Assembly: GCA_965233625.1 (NCBI GenBank)
Contig: OZ247499.1
Coordinates: 3,906,001 to 3,970,000, forward strand
From: G965233625 sp965233625
Lineage (GTDB): Bacteria > Planctomycetota > Planctomycetia > Pirellulales > Pirellulaceae
DNA length: 64,000 nucleotides
Direction: 5' to 3'
A program made the position numbers and the translations under genes. The notes below the pieces were generated by a model. The model was given only the letters and a program-made list of their open reading frames with translations. It was not told the DNA's origin and did no database searches. This document shows positions 1 through 8,875 of this stretch, in pieces (within the stretch, counting starts at the first letter, position 1; each line of letters starts with the position of its first letter).

Positions 1-1
1 C

Positions 2-736
2 GCGGATGATTTCTCTTATCCAGGCCGGTTAGCAACGCAGCGCGATTTTCTGCTGGCGGGCGGTTATGATGCGGCGGGATCACAGGTTAGCATTGTGGAT
101 GAAAACGGCGTCACGGTTTCGTCTCTCGCGCGGTACGAGCGTTGGATCAATGAGGAAACAGCCTCGGTTGCGCAGATTGCGGCGCTGCGGTTTGTGGAGC
201 TGCCGCTGGTCACGCCGTCGCTGCTTGCCCGGCGGGAATACTTCGCATTGGGCTTTTGCGAGGGGCCGTTTCCTGAAGACTATGACCTGCTGCTGCGGGC
301 AGCGGCAGCCGGGATGAAGCTGGGCAAAGTTCCGCAGGTGCTGCTCGACTGGATCGATCACCCGCGCCGGCTGACCCGCAACCATCGGCAGTATTCTACA
401 GACGCGTTTATGCAGTGCCGCCGGCATCACCTGCTGCAAGGCCCGTTACGCGGTGTGAAAGAAGTGGACCTGTGGGGTGTCGGGCCGACAGGAAAGCGAT
501 GGCTGCGATGGTTACAATCCCAGCGCATCCGCGTGCGGCACAGCTACGATCTGGCGCCACGTAAAATAGGCAAGTTCATTCACGGCGTCGAAGTGCTGCA
601 CCCCGCACAGCAGCCGCCCCGCGGCGGCGCGCCGATGCTGGTCGCGGTCGGCGCCGCCAATGCGCGGCAGGACATCGGACCGGAACTGCAATCGCATGGA
701 TATAAGTCAGGCGAAGACCTATGGTTCGTCGCCTGA
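2..736 (+). CDS. Family 2 glycosyltransferase, C-terminal part (5' end outside window)
   Basis: The frame is open from the first base, so the N-terminal part, with the nucleotide-sugar site, lies upstream. The visible 244 residues hold the acceptor side of a GT2 fold: an ADDFSYPGRLATQ segment, then the PEDYDLLLRAAAAG helix (ED motif), then a W-x-D-H-P-R-R-L-T-R stretch. The last ~90 residues form a separate small domain (LWGVGPTGKRWLRWL, later RKIGKFIHGVEVL and a VAVG strand). That Rossmann-like half is often found behind GT2 domains, reading GxGxxGK, a KIG loop and a final GxDFWFVA-like end. The enzyme would transfer a sugar in envelope glycan synthesis, but donor and acceptor cannot be told. 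The gene ends 88 bases before the convergent rhodanese gene. Confidence 0.75.
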   Translation, partial: ADDFSYPGRLATQRDFLLAGGYDAAGSQVSIVDENGVTVSSLARYERWINEETASVAQIAALRFVELPLVTPSLLARREYFALGFCEGPFPEDYDLLLRAAAAGMKLGKVPQVLLDWIDHPRRLTRNHRQYSTDAFMQCRRHHLLQGPLRGVKEVDLWGVGPTGKRWLRWLQSQRIRVRHSYDLAPRKIGKFIHGVEVLHPAQQPPRGGAPMLVAVGAANARQDIGPELQSHGYKSGEDLWFVA

Positions 737-824
737 ACGTTTCTGGTGTCTGTTTGAATTAACAGCGTCTTGCGGCTTAGTGTGCAATGTCACAACGGGC
801 GATGCTGCATGGATGCAAAAGCGG

Positions 825-1967
825 TTACACGTCGGAGGCCAGTTGCACGTTGAACTCGTTGCTGCCCTGCATAATCAGGGCGCGGAGCGTGGTTGAGGAT
901 TCTTTTTCTTCGCCTTCCGGTTTGCGGCTGACGGTTACCGTGTGTTCGCCTGTTGTGGGGGGCAGCAGTTTGAACTGGCCCAGTTTGTTGGTGGTGGCGG
1001 TCACTTTTTTGCCGCCTTCTTTGGGAGCGAAGGTCACGGTAGCGCCCGCGACGGGCACGCCGTCGAGTGTGACGATGCCGGTGCAGCTTGTCTCCACCTC
1101 AGCGGGCTCCTGCGATTCTGACAGCTTTTTGCTGTATTCTTTCCAGCCGCAGTAATAATTCTTCGCGTTTTTCATGCCGGCCAGTTCCAGTGCGAAAGCC
1201 GTCAACGATGCGCGGCCGCCGGACCCGCAGTAGGTGACCGGCGCCTTTTTGCCGGTGATGCCCTGGGCGGCGAATTTCTTCTTGAGTTCTGCGGGCGACA
1301 GGAACGATCCGTTTTCGTCCAGCAAGTTTTTCCATTCCAGGTGCTTGGCGCCGGGCAGATGTCCGCCTTTCTCCTTGGCGTTAAATTCATCGTCGCTACG
1401 CGTATCGACAAGATCAAAGGCGCCGGGCTTCAGATCTTCGATCTCAACCAGACGCGATTTCTGAAACTCTGGCTGGAACTTCACAGGCTTGGCTTGTGCC
1501 ACGACATCCGTCACGGGCAGCTTGGCCGCTGTCCAGGCCGGGAAACCGCCGTCGAGCAGCATCACGTTCTCAGCACCGGCGTACTTCAGCAGCCACCATG
1601 CACGGGCAGCGTTGGTCGGGTTTTCCCCGTAAACAACAACAGGTGTATCCTGCTTGATCCCAAGTGAGCCAATCGCTTTGGCCCAGTATTCCGTATCGCG
1701 GCGGCCATCCTGCTCAAGCGACTTCTCTTTCCAGGCGCCAAGATCAATGCGCAACGCGCCGGGGATATGCTCTTTGGTATAAGCCTCTGGCGACCGCACA
1801 TCGAGGATGGTCGGCGGCTGGGCGCCTGCTTCAGCGTCTAGCAGGGTCTTCAGTCGGGCGGGCGTTATCAGCATCTTGCTGCCTTCGTCGGCAACCGCCA
1901 CGGCGCCGGCGAAGGTGCATGCGGCGATGGTCAGGCAGGCGGAAAATCGTGTGAACACCGGACGCAT
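825..1967 (-). CDS. Exported two-domain rhodanese (sulfurtransferase) with C-terminal beta-sandwich
   Basis: This 380-residue protein has a signal peptide (about residues 1-27, ending AVAVADEG). It has two rhodanese domains, at about 30-155 and 170-285. The first carries DVRSPEAYTKEHIPGA but has VVVYGENP where the catalytic cysteine would sit, so it is the usual inactive half. The second has the active loop CGSGGRAS with Cys247. This architecture is that of thiosulfate/3-mercaptopyruvate sulfurtransferases, which move sulfane sulfur to cyanide or thiols. Residues ~290-380 (GIVTLDGVPVAGATVTF) form a carboxypeptidase-regulatory-like domain of the sort planctomycetes attach to exported proteins; its fusion to rhodanese is less usual. 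A TAGGAG Shine-Dalgarno lies 7 bases before the ATG. The gene is monocistronic and divergent from lysS. Confidence 0.88.
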   Translation of the reverse strand: MRPVFTRFSACLTIAACTFAGAVAVADEGSKMLITPARLKTLLDAEAGAQPPTILDVRSPEAYTKEHIPGALRIDLGAWKEKSLEQDGRRDTEYWAKAIGSLGIKQDTPVVVYGENPTNAARAWWLLKYAGAENVMLLDGGFPAWTAAKLPVTDVVAQAKPVKFQPEFQKSRLVEIEDLKPGAFDLVDTRSDDEFNAKEKGGHLPGAKHLEWKNLLDENGSFLSPAELKKKFAAQGITGKKAPVTYCGSGGRASLTAFALELAGMKNAKNYYCGWKEYSKKLSESQEPAEVETSCTGIVTLDGVPVAGATVTFAPKEGGKKVTATTNKLGQFKLLPPTTGEHTVTVSRKPEGEEKESSTTLRALIMQGSNEFNVQLASDV

Positions 1968-2159
1968 GACGGAACTCCTAACGTGTATCTTGCCGATCCT
2001 AGTTTTTTACACAGGTCTGCAGCTGCAGCGGGTGGGCTGGCCTACGGGCTGGCATCGCCTAAAATGTTGCGACCTGGACCTATCATGATAACCTCCCGGC
2101 GAGGCGCTGCACGCGAAACCGCCGGAATCCTCCATCTTTCTTTAGCTGTGATTTTCACC

Positions 2160-3758
2160 ATGTCCGATAACCCACAAACTCCCGAGCCTTCCGATGACGT
2201 TCTTGAAGCAGCCCGCCGGAAGAAAATGCAACGGCTTGAGGAACTGGGCGTTGACCCGTGGGGCGGCCGGTTTGATGACCGCACGCTGATTGGCGATATC
2301 CGCAGCCGCGTGGATGAGCTGCGGTATGTCAAGCAGAACGAAGATGGCACGCCGGGCGATGCAATTGTACTGCCCGAAGAAAGCAAAGACCCGGAATTCG
2401 ATTTCCGCCAGTGGATGGCCGATCAGGGCAAAGGGCAGATCGAAGGCCCCACCGTCCGTGCAGCCGGCCGCATTATGCTGAAGCGGGATAAGGGCAAGCT
2501 GCGGTTTATTGATATCCAGGACTGGACCGGCCGCATTCAACTGTTCATTGGTAAGAACCAGATCGGTGAAGAGAACTGGGAGATTGTGCAGTGTCTTGAC
2601 CTGGGTGACCAGATTGGCGTCGACGGCGTGCTGCGGCGGACGAAGACAGGCGAACTTTCGATCTTTGTCGAGAAGGTGCACTTCCTCTGTAAAAGCCTCG
2701 AATCGCCGCCCGCTAAGCACGTAGGCATGACGGACCCGGAGCTACGGCAACGCATGCGTTACGTGGATCTGGCGTATGGCGAAAATGTGCTGCCGCGGTT
2801 CGTCAACCGTTCCAAGATTGTCGCCAAGATCCGCAGCGTGCTTGCCGGCGAGGGCTTCGTTGAGATTGAAGGCCCCACGCTACACAGCATCGCGGGCGGC
2901 GCCGCCGCGCGGCCCTTTATCACGCACCACAACGCCTTAGATATGCAACTGTATCTGCGCATCGCGCTGGAACTGCATTTGAAGCGGTTGATGGTCGGCG
3001 GTATGGAGCGGGTGTTTGAACTGGGCCGCGTGTTCCGTAACGAAGGCATTAGCCCGCGGCACAACCCGGAATTCACCATGCTGGAAGTCTATCAGGCGTT
3101 TGGCGATTACCGCAGCATGATGGACCTGACCGAAAAGCTGATCGTCGGCGCGTTGCGTGAAGCCAACGATTCCGACATCGTCCCCTGGGGCGAAGACAAG
3201 CAGATTGACTTCACGCCGCCATTTGAACGCCGCACCTACGATGAACTGTTCGCCGAACATGCCGGCGTTGATGCTACGGACCAAGCCGCGGTGAAGCAGC
3301 TTGCTGAAAAGATCGGCTTCGACACGGCAGGCAAACACCCCGACGTGATCAAGAACGAGATCTTTGAAGAGAAAGTCGAAGACGCGCTGGTTGGCCCCGT
3401 GTTTGTTATCGATTACCCGGCCAGCATCTGCCCGCTGACCAAGCGTAAGAAAGACAACCCCGAAGTCGCAGAGCGGTTTGAGCTGTTCATCCAAGGCATG
3501 GAAGTCGCCAACGCTTATACAGAGCTAAACGACCCGGACCTGCAGGAAGAGTTATTCAAAACGCAGCTGGCGGGTCTGTCTGAAGAAGACTCGATGGCGA
3601 AGATGGACAACGACTTCATCCGCGCCCTCCGCTACGGCATGCCGCCCGCTGGCGGCCTCGGCATCGGCATCGATCGCATCGTGATGCTGCTGACCAACTC
3701 GCAAAGCATCCGCGACGTCATCCTCTTCCCATTGCTCCGCCCCGAAGCCAACAGTTAA
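2160..3758 (+). CDS. lysS: Lysyl-tRNA synthetase, class II
   Basis: LysS charges tRNA(Lys) with lysine in the cytoplasm. The 532-residue product has an N-terminal OB-fold anticodon-binding domain (about 85-190, containing GRIMLKRDKGKLRFIDIQD) and a class II catalytic core. Motif 2 is FRNEGISPRHNPEFTMLE and motif 3 is GLGIGIDRIVMLL near the C-terminus. Length is close to the usual ~500. I place the start at the ATG at 2160 (MSDNPQTPEPS), where similarity to LysS begins. An in-frame start at 1983 would add 59 residues of intergenic sequence. No good Shine-Dalgarno precedes 2160 (TGATTTTCACC), which is common in planctomycetes. About 190 bases separate it from the divergent rhodanese gene, room for promoters both ways. 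Confidence 0.96.
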   Translation: MSDNPQTPEPSDDVLEAARRKKMQRLEELGVDPWGGRFDDRTLIGDIRSRVDELRYVKQNEDGTPGDAIVLPEESKDPEFDFRQWMADQGKGQIEGPTVRAAGRIMLKRDKGKLRFIDIQDWTGRIQLFIGKNQIGEENWEIVQCLDLGDQIGVDGVLRRTKTGELSIFVEKVHFLCKSLESPPAKHVGMTDPELRQRMRYVDLAYGENVLPRFVNRSKIVAKIRSVLAGEGFVEIEGPTLHSIAGGAAARPFITHHNALDMQLYLRIALELHLKRLMVGGMERVFELGRVFRNEGISPRHNPEFTMLEVYQAFGDYRSMMDLTEKLIVGALREANDSDIVPWGEDKQIDFTPPFERRTYDELFAEHAGVDATDQAAVKQLAEKIGFDTAGKHPDVIKNEIFEEKVEDALVGPVFVIDYPASICPLTKRKKDNPEVAERFELFIQGMEVANAYTELNDPDLQEELFKTQLAGLSEEDSMAKMDNDFIRALRYGMPPAGGLGIGIDRIVMLLTNSQSIRDVILFPLLRPEANS

Positions 3759-3791
3759 GCTTGGGGCGTTGCGGGACAAAGCGGCGGAGAA

Positions 3792-4214
3792 CTACGGCTT
3801 TGATTTCAGATCGAAGTTGTGTTCGCCGCTGCCGGTGACATCGATCGAGAGTGTCGTCTTCGAGTTATACACCTCCGGGATAATAGAAACTTTCGCCGGT
3901 ACGGGCGGTTTGCCCGGTTCTACATTGGCGATCGTTTTCGTCGGGTGATCTTCGGAAGCGAAGATTTTTACTTCATTCTTACCCGGTGAAACGGTGGCGG
4001 TGTACTTTCCACCTTTGATGTTGGCGCCTTCCGTCGTACCTTCGGCGCCGGTGGGGATAAATTGAATGGAGCCATCTTCAACGGGCTTCCCGTCCAGCGT
4101 CACCGTGCCAGAGATCGTCGTCAGAGATTTTCCGCCACAGCCTGACAGCAAGATGATTAGTGTTGCACTCAGACAAAGAGCAAACACGCGGCTGGAAGAA
4201 AACATAGATTTCAT
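3792..4214 (-). CDS. Small lipoprotein with carboxypeptidase-regulatory-like domain
   Basis: This 140-residue exported lipoprotein has a signal peptide ending in the lipobox LLSGC (Cys about residue 26). The mature part opens ISGTVTLDGKPVEDGSIQF, the hallmark of the small beta-sandwich (transthyretin/carboxypeptidase-regulatory-like) lipoproteins that planctomycetes carry in tens of copies. It lies 40 bases behind the DUF1559 gene on the same strand and is probably cotranscribed. DUF1559 gene plus such a lipoprotein is a recurrent planctomycete pair. The role is unknown; a structural or adhesive function at the cell surface is only a guess. Confidence 0.85.
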   Translation of the reverse strand: MKSMFSSSRVFALCLSATLIILLSGCGGKSLTTISGTVTLDGKPVEDGSIQFIPTGAEGTTEGANIKGGKYTATVSPGKNEVKIFASEDHPTKTIANVEPGKPPVPAKVSIIPEVYNSKTTLSIDVTGSGEHNFDLKSKP

Positions 4215-4254
4215 GATTCGCGCTCAACGTTCAAAAGAAAACAACGGAAGACGC

Positions 4255-5166
4255 TCACGCCTTCCGTTGATGAGAGTTTAGAAACTTAACTGCGTTACCG
4301 TCGTCGCGCTGGCCAAGGTTACGCCAGACGGCGATGTCAACCGTTTCAGGGATGAAGTGCACGGAGCAATCTGCATACGCAACTTGCACACCGCCGGGAT
4401 GTTCACTGCGGGCGCTGTTGATGCTATCCCCGCTAGGTGCGCAAGGTAGTCCTTGCTGCGGCTGATCCTGGCACAGACCGTAATCAAAGCGGTCGCCAAT
4501 GGTGGTGTTAGGGCTATTCAACGTGCTGAAGAAGATGCCGCCACCGTGCGAATTCCAGTAGCGACCCCGCATGTCGTGACCACTGTAACCCGCTGGCACA
4601 ACCTTGGTTTCGGAAACCATGGCCGTGTTAGAAAGCCCATCCGTTACCGCGGCGAACCGGAGCTCTGTGTTGCCAAAGAACATGCCGTTGCCCTGGTTGC
4701 CGACACCCCATTGTTTCACGCTGCCCACGTTGTACGTAGTGCTACCGAAGCACGCGACATAGTTGCCTTGAAACCCCTGCGATGAGACAGTTCCGGCGCC
4801 TGGATCGGAGGGACACATTGAGGCAGGAACAATCGCCTGAAACTGGGCAGAGAGTGCGGCGCAGCAGTTGCCGCCTTGATTGACGGTGTCGTAAATATTC
4901 TGCTGCTCGTTAAATGGCAACGTTTGAATCCACCAGTTCCGCCGCGGATCGCCAAGGTTCATACCGATCGGCAGTCGCATGTACGTGTCATGATGGTTGT
5001 GCAGCGCCAGTGCGGCCTGCTTCAGGTTGTTTGTGCAACTACTTCTCCGGGCGGCTTCCCGGGCGGCCTGGACGGCAGGTAACAACAACGCGACAAGCAC
5101 ACCAATAATGGCAATAACAACAAGTAGCTCTACAAGCGTAAAGCCATGACGGCGAGGATTGTTCAT
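4255..5166 (-). CDS. DUF1559 protein with type II/IV pseudopilin-like N-terminus
   Basis: The 303-residue product opens MNNPRRHGFTLVELLVVIAI, a prepilin peptidase site (G|FTLVE) followed by the hydrophobic alpha helix of pseudopilins. Next come the PAVQAAREAARRSSCTNNLK stretch and the DUF1559 domain with its C-terminal HPGGVQVAYADCSVHFI segment. The start at 5166 is chosen because everything upstream in frame lacks similarity and the prepilin leader must be short. The family is hugely expanded in planctomycetes and is thought to be processed like pseudopilins; its function is not established. It is a tandem paralogue of the next gene (5379-6284). Confidence 0.93.
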   Translation of the reverse strand: MNNPRRHGFTLVELLVVIAIIGVLVALLLPAVQAAREAARRSSCTNNLKQAALALHNHHDTYMRLPIGMNLGDPRRNWWIQTLPFNEQQNIYDTVNQGGNCCAALSAQFQAIVPASMCPSDPGAGTVSSQGFQGNYVACFGSTTYNVGSVKQWGVGNQGNGMFFGNTELRFAAVTDGLSNTAMVSETKVVPAGYSGHDMRGRYWNSHGGGIFFSTLNSPNTTIGDRFDYGLCQDQPQQGLPCAPSGDSINSARSEHPGGVQVAYADCSVHFIPETVDIAVWRNLGQRDDGNAVKFLNSHQRKA

Positions 5167-5378
5167 ACGAGAAGTCCTATAAAGAGAAAGGGATGTACAA
5201 TGAGAAGTGGCCGTACAAGGCCTTAAGTGATGAGTGCTGAGGCTTGATGCATCAAGCATCGTGGATTGAACGCTGAAAAGGTGGAAAGGTTGCGATCTAT
5301 CTCTGCAAGTTTCTGGCTGCACCGCCTCAGAACGTAAGCCGCCGATGACTGTGATCGAAGCAGACCAGCCGTCTGGTC

Positions 5379-6284
5379 TTAGAAGGCGCCGGTTACATTC
5401 GCATCGCGACGGTTGCCCAAGTTATGCCAGACCTGGAGATTGATGGTTTCCGGAACGAAACGCACTGAGGCGTCTGCCAGAGTCACCATAACACCGCCCG
5501 GGTGTTGGCTGCGGGCGGACAGGTGATACTCCGTTGTTTGATTGCAAGGCATGGCTATGGCCGCTTTGCAGAAGGTATGGCTATCGCCAACGGAGGTGTT
5601 CGGACTGTGCAGCGTTGAGACAAATGTCGAACCCTCGCGGGCGTTGTAATAGCGACCTCGTAAGTCATGAGCCGGCGTTCCGCCTGTTGCCTGGTTCACC
5701 AGACATTCGGCCGCCATCACGGTGTTGGAGGTGCCGTCGGTGACGCTCGCAAATCTGATCTGCGACCTGGGGAAGAACATACCATTGCGATCCGTGCCGT
5801 TTGGATCGGCGGACGGATTGAAGGTTGTATCTCCATTGCAGGTGAGATAGTTCCCGTGAAATCCCTGCTGGTTGTTCTTAGGACTATTGGGGTCGGAAGG
5901 GCAATACAGCGAGGGTACGATCGTTTCAATCGCAGGCCACGCGCCGCAGCATGTTGATGTGGTAATGGTAAAATCGAATTGGTCGTGCAGATTCTGCTGC
6001 TCAATAAATGGCAGGATCAACGGCATCCAACTTAGCTCATCGGGACTGTCCGCCTTGGCGTCCTGCATGGTGCCCGTCATACCTGCGGGCATTTTCTTAT
6101 AGGTGTCGTGATAGTTATGAAGACCCAGGCCAAGTTGCTTCATGTTGTTGGAACAGGAAGAACGCCGCGCAGCCTCTCGGGCGGCTTGCACAGCGGGTAG
6201 AAGTAAGGCCACAAGCACACCGATAATGGCAATGACGACCAGCAATTCAACGAGCGTGAAACCACGCCGGTGAGACCTTTGCAT
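5379..6284 (-). CDS. DUF1559 protein with pseudopilin-like N-terminus (tandem copy)
   Basis: This 301-residue paralogue has the leader MQRSHRRGFTLVELLVVIAI, the REAARRSSCSNNMKQLGLGLHNYHDTY segment (the conserved block after the transmembrane helix) and a C-terminal HPGGVMVTLADASVRFVPET block. Compared with its downstream copy, the N-terminal ~60 residues are almost identical and the middle differs, as is usual for these duplicates. About 210 bases without a gene separate the two copies, so each may have its own promoter. Expected to be cleaved by prepilin peptidase and held in the inner membrane. Function unknown. Confidence 0.93.
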   Translation of the reverse strand: MQRSHRRGFTLVELLVVIAIIGVLVALLLPAVQAAREAARRSSCSNNMKQLGLGLHNYHDTYKKMPAGMTGTMQDAKADSPDELSWMPLILPFIEQQNLHDQFDFTITTSTCCGAWPAIETIVPSLYCPSDPNSPKNNQQGFHGNYLTCNGDTTFNPSADPNGTDRNGMFFPRSQIRFASVTDGTSNTVMAAECLVNQATGGTPAHDLRGRYYNAREGSTFVSTLHSPNTSVGDSHTFCKAAIAMPCNQTTEYHLSARSQHPGGVMVTLADASVRFVPETINLQVWHNLGNRRDANVTGAF

Positions 6285-6371
6285 AAGAGAACCTCTAATA
6301 AGAATGAAGAATGAGGCAACGATCTAAGATGCTTGGCGTACCTGTTAACCGCAAGCTAACCCCTCCCGCGC

Positions 6372-6392
6372 AGGTGGGTGACACCCCCACCT
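6372..6392. other. Hairpin-forming inverted repeat between two minus-strand genes
   Basis: AGGTGGG, seven bases, then CCCACCT form a perfect 7-bp stem. It sits between the end of the GT81 gene (6464) and the start of the DUF1559 gene (6284), both on the minus strand. It lacks a T-tract on either strand, so it is not a standard intrinsic terminator. It could stop transcription from the GT81 gene with Rho, or be fortuitous. Confidence 0.3.
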
Positions 6393-6463
6393 TCCGTCGG
6401 GCAAGTCAATGGCCTACATCTTCAAACGCATTAGCGCGGCGGTAAGGGTTCAACAATACCGAT

Positions 6464-7684
6464 CTACGCGTGTTCCTGCCGGTCGTTGGCCACGATGGTG
6501 CGTAGCTCTTCGGGGGTGTCCGGGAAGGCGGCTAGAACGCGGCTCCAGTTGGGGATGGCAACGCCGCCGGCGGGGTCGTCTAGATAGGCTTGCCCTGCCA
6601 CGCCGATCTGCCGTGAGAAGCCATCGACGGCCTGCTCTTCGTCGTGGCGGTTGAACTCCAGCCCGTTGACCACCGAGTCTGCATGATACTGGCGGATGGC
6701 GTCCTGAGCAGCGCGCAGGTAGGCGGCCTGAAGGGTGGCGAAGTGGGCGGCCTGCAGCGTGACGCCACGGCTGGCGAGCGTGCGGAACAGCGATGCGCAG
6801 ATATCTTTGGCCATCTTCATCAGGCCCTTGCCGGGATCATCCAGCGAAAGGTTCTGATGCTTGTGCTCGTAGAACCGGCACAGGTCCACCTGGCAGACGC
6901 GCTTCTGCGAGGTGTTGCGGTACACTTCGGCCAGTGTGCCCACTTCCAGCCCCCAGTCGCTGGGGATGCGGTTAGACCGGGCCAGTGACGACGTAACGGC
7001 AAACTCTCCGGACAGCGGGTAACGGAAAGAATCCAGATACTCCAGAAACCGGTCGTTGCCCACGACGGCCATCAACGACTTCAGCAACGGCGCCACCAGC
7101 AGCCGCACAACGCGGCCATGCATGCGGTCCGTCACGCGGGCGTAGAACGCTTTGCAGAAATCGAAATCGAGGCTCGGGTGCGCCATCGGCAGACACAAAC
7201 GTGTCAGTAGCAGCCGGTCATAGTCCACAATGTCGCAATCGTGCAAAGCAAACACCTGCAAGTTGCGGTCGGCCAGCAGATAGCCGAACGCCGTCCATAC
7301 CGAACGGCCCTTACCGGGCGTGGTCAGATTGAAGCCGTCTTCGATCAACTTTTTGTATAACCCGCTGATCGCAGGGCCATCGGTCCAGATCACCTGCGCA
7401 CGGTCGCCCAGTTTGCGGACTTTCTCCACCGTTTCGCGATAGTCCGCCGCATCCGGCGCTACACCCAGCGTGATAACGATGCTGGCGATGTAATCGGCGC
7501 CGGCTAGTTCATCGACGATTTTCTCAAACGGTTCAGCACGCATGTCGCCCGCCGTTACGGGCAGCACCAGACCAATCGGGCGCCTCGGGGCGGCGCGGCG
7601 GAGGCTTTCCTCAAGGACTTCAAGTTTGACCTGCGAAAGATCGTGCAGGGTGGAAATAGCGCCGTTCTGGGCGAAATCTGGCAT
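6464..7684 (-). CDS. GT81-type glycosyltransferase, glucosyl-3-phosphoglycerate synthase-like
   Basis: The 406-residue protein resembles GpgS/MpgS-type enzymes, which move glucose (or mannose) from an NDP-sugar to 3-phosphoglycerate, the first step to the compatible solute glucosylglycerate. Seen directly: GKGRSVWTAFGYLLA (about 124-138), the metal-binding HDCDIVDYD motif (DxD at 149-151), DFDFCKAFYARVTDRMHGR (174-191), the PLSGEFA loop (223-229), SDWGLEVGTLAEV (242-254) and a late EHKHQ histidine (about 273) that could complete metal binding. Length fits the family (~330-420). No gpgP-like phosphatase is adjacent, so the pathway partner must be elsewhere. Glucosylglycerate derivatives are known planctomycete osmolytes. 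Donor and acceptor are inferred from family only. Confidence 0.75.
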   Translation of the reverse strand: MPDFAQNGAISTLHDLSQVKLEVLEESLRRAAPRRPIGLVLPVTAGDMRAEPFEKIVDELAGADYIASIVITLGVAPDAADYRETVEKVRKLGDRAQVIWTDGPAISGLYKKLIEDGFNLTTPGKGRSVWTAFGYLLADRNLQVFALHDCDIVDYDRLLLTRLCLPMAHPSLDFDFCKAFYARVTDRMHGRVVRLLVAPLLKSLMAVVGNDRFLEYLDSFRYPLSGEFAVTSSLARSNRIPSDWGLEVGTLAEVYRNTSQKRVCQVDLCRFYEHKHQNLSLDDPGKGLMKMAKDICASLFRTLASRGVTLQAAHFATLQAAYLRAAQDAIRQYHADSVVNGLEFNRHDEEQAVDGFSRQIGVAGQAYLDDPAGGVAIPNWSRVLAAFPDTPEELRTIVANDRQEHA

Positions 7685-7801
7685 CGGATCAAAGCTCCAC
7701 GCGCGTAACAGTCACCGAGGCAACGTTCACCTCGTTTATAAGTTATGGATACAGGCTGTGGCTTGAATCCACGCGGCGCCAGGTCCTCTCGCCCCCGTCA
7801 G

Positions 7802-7841
7802 GTCCCCTCGCCCCTTGGGGAGAGGGTTAGGGTGAGGGGGT
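7802..7841 (-). repeat. REP-like palindromic repeat, copy 1
   Basis: This is a ~40-base member of a repeat family seen seven times here (consensus on the forward orientation: CCCCTCACCCTAACCCTCTC followed by CCCAAAGGGGCGAGGGG). The core CTCCCC/GGGGCGAG forms a hairpin. This copy is in reverse orientation within the 253-base space between the nucleosidase and GT81 genes. A diverged half copy (CTCTCGCCCCCGTCAGG) lies just to its left. Confidence 0.85.
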
Positions 7842-7937
7842 ACAGCCATTTCCTTCACTCCGCCTTTAACGAGCGGGGCGAACGAGATTTATGTGCCAGC
7901 CACCAGATCCGTATCCGCCCTTAATCTAGGCGATGCG

Positions 7938-8822
7938 CTAATCAATAACTACCGTGTGGAGCTGCGGCGCCACGCCGGTCAGGAATTTTGCCAGCCGGTC
8001 GCTGGCCCGGTACGCGTCTTCTTTAAGCCGCCATAGATCTTTCACCACGGCAGGCCGCCCCATGACCGCTCCGGCGACAGCACCGATTTTGCCGGCCAGC
8101 GAAGTTGTGTTCATCAGCTTTTCAACTTCCGGCGGCAACGCTTCATTCACGCCGTCGCTGATCACGCGGACGGAGATAAAGCGTGTTTTCATTTTGCCAC
8201 AGATGGCGGCCGTCGCCATGCTCTCCATGTCGCAGGCAACCGCGTTGTACTTTTCGCCCAGCTTGCGTTTCTCATCGGGCGTCCGCACGGGTCGCTCCAC
8301 GGTTAGCAGGCGTCCCAGATGCATGCTGCGTGTGGCTTGCGAAGGATCGATCTTCAGGCCTGTGGCAAGCTGCCTGCCTTCGGTGTCACAGACATGATCG
8401 GCCATCACGATGTGCCCTTTGCGGACATCGGGATGAAGCGAACCGGCGAAGCCAGCAGAAACCACCCACTGCGGGCGATGCAACGCGATGGTGTCGAGCG
8501 CCGCACGGGCTGCGTTCTCGACGCCGACGCCCGATTCAACAACCACCACCTGGCGGTTGTCGTACATGCCTTCATGCACGGTGTACGTCGGCATGCGTGT
8601 GGTGAGCACATCTGTCAGCTTCTCGACAAAATCCGCCGACTCAATATCCAAAGCGAAGATGAAGGCGATATCGCAGGGCGGGATCACTTCTTCCAGCGAC
8701 TCCACATCTGTCGCCAGCGCTTCCACCCGCGCGGCAGCGCGATTGCGCGCTTCGACAGCTTCGTTGATTTTTTCCTGCGCCTTCTCGCGCACGACCTGAT
8801 TGACAAGTGTCCGCCACAACAT
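7938..8822 (-). CDS. MTA/SAH nucleosidase-like phosphorylase-superfamily protein
   Basis: The 294-residue product contains a PNP_UDP_1 fold from about residue 50 to 250: CDIAFIFALDIESADF, the VVVVESGVGVENAARA strand-loop, WVVSAGFAGSL, the CDMES motif (nucleoside-binding glutamate in ME) and VRVISDGVNEALPPE with the catalytic Asp. These match 5'-methylthioadenosine/S-adenosylhomocysteine nucleosidases and related futalosine- or hopanoid-linked enzymes. The substrate cannot be fixed from the sequence. The first ~45 residues are a predicted helix (REKAQEKINEAVEARNRAAA) not part of the core. The gene is last in a minus-strand run with LON and DUF309 genes (53 bases behind LON). Confidence 0.75.
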   Translation of the reverse strand: MLWRTLVNQVVREKAQEKINEAVEARNRAAARVEALATDVESLEEVIPPCDIAFIFALDIESADFVEKLTDVLTTRMPTYTVHEGMYDNRQVVVVESGVGVENAARAALDTIALHRPQWVVSAGFAGSLHPDVRKGHIVMADHVCDTEGRQLATGLKIDPSQATRSMHLGRLLTVERPVRTPDEKRKLGEKYNAVACDMESMATAAICGKMKTRFISVRVISDGVNEALPPEVEKLMNTTSLAGKIGAVAGAVMGRPAVVKDLWRLKEDAYRASDRLAKFLTGVAPQLHTVVID

Positions 8823-8875
8823 GCTAACGCCTCCGGTGAAAGTCCGCCGCCGCGTGGTTCGACTGCCAGGCAGCT

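Noticed and set aside
1983..2159. Upstream extension of lysS by 59 codons
   Set aside because: The added sequence is non-coding in look and precedes the region where LysS similarity starts; the divergent rhodanese gene needs this space for its promoter.
2142..3494. Long antisense frames opposite lysS (2142-2720 and 2937-3494)
   Set aside because: These are shadows of the high-GC codon pattern of lysS; the translations have no recognisable fold or start signal.
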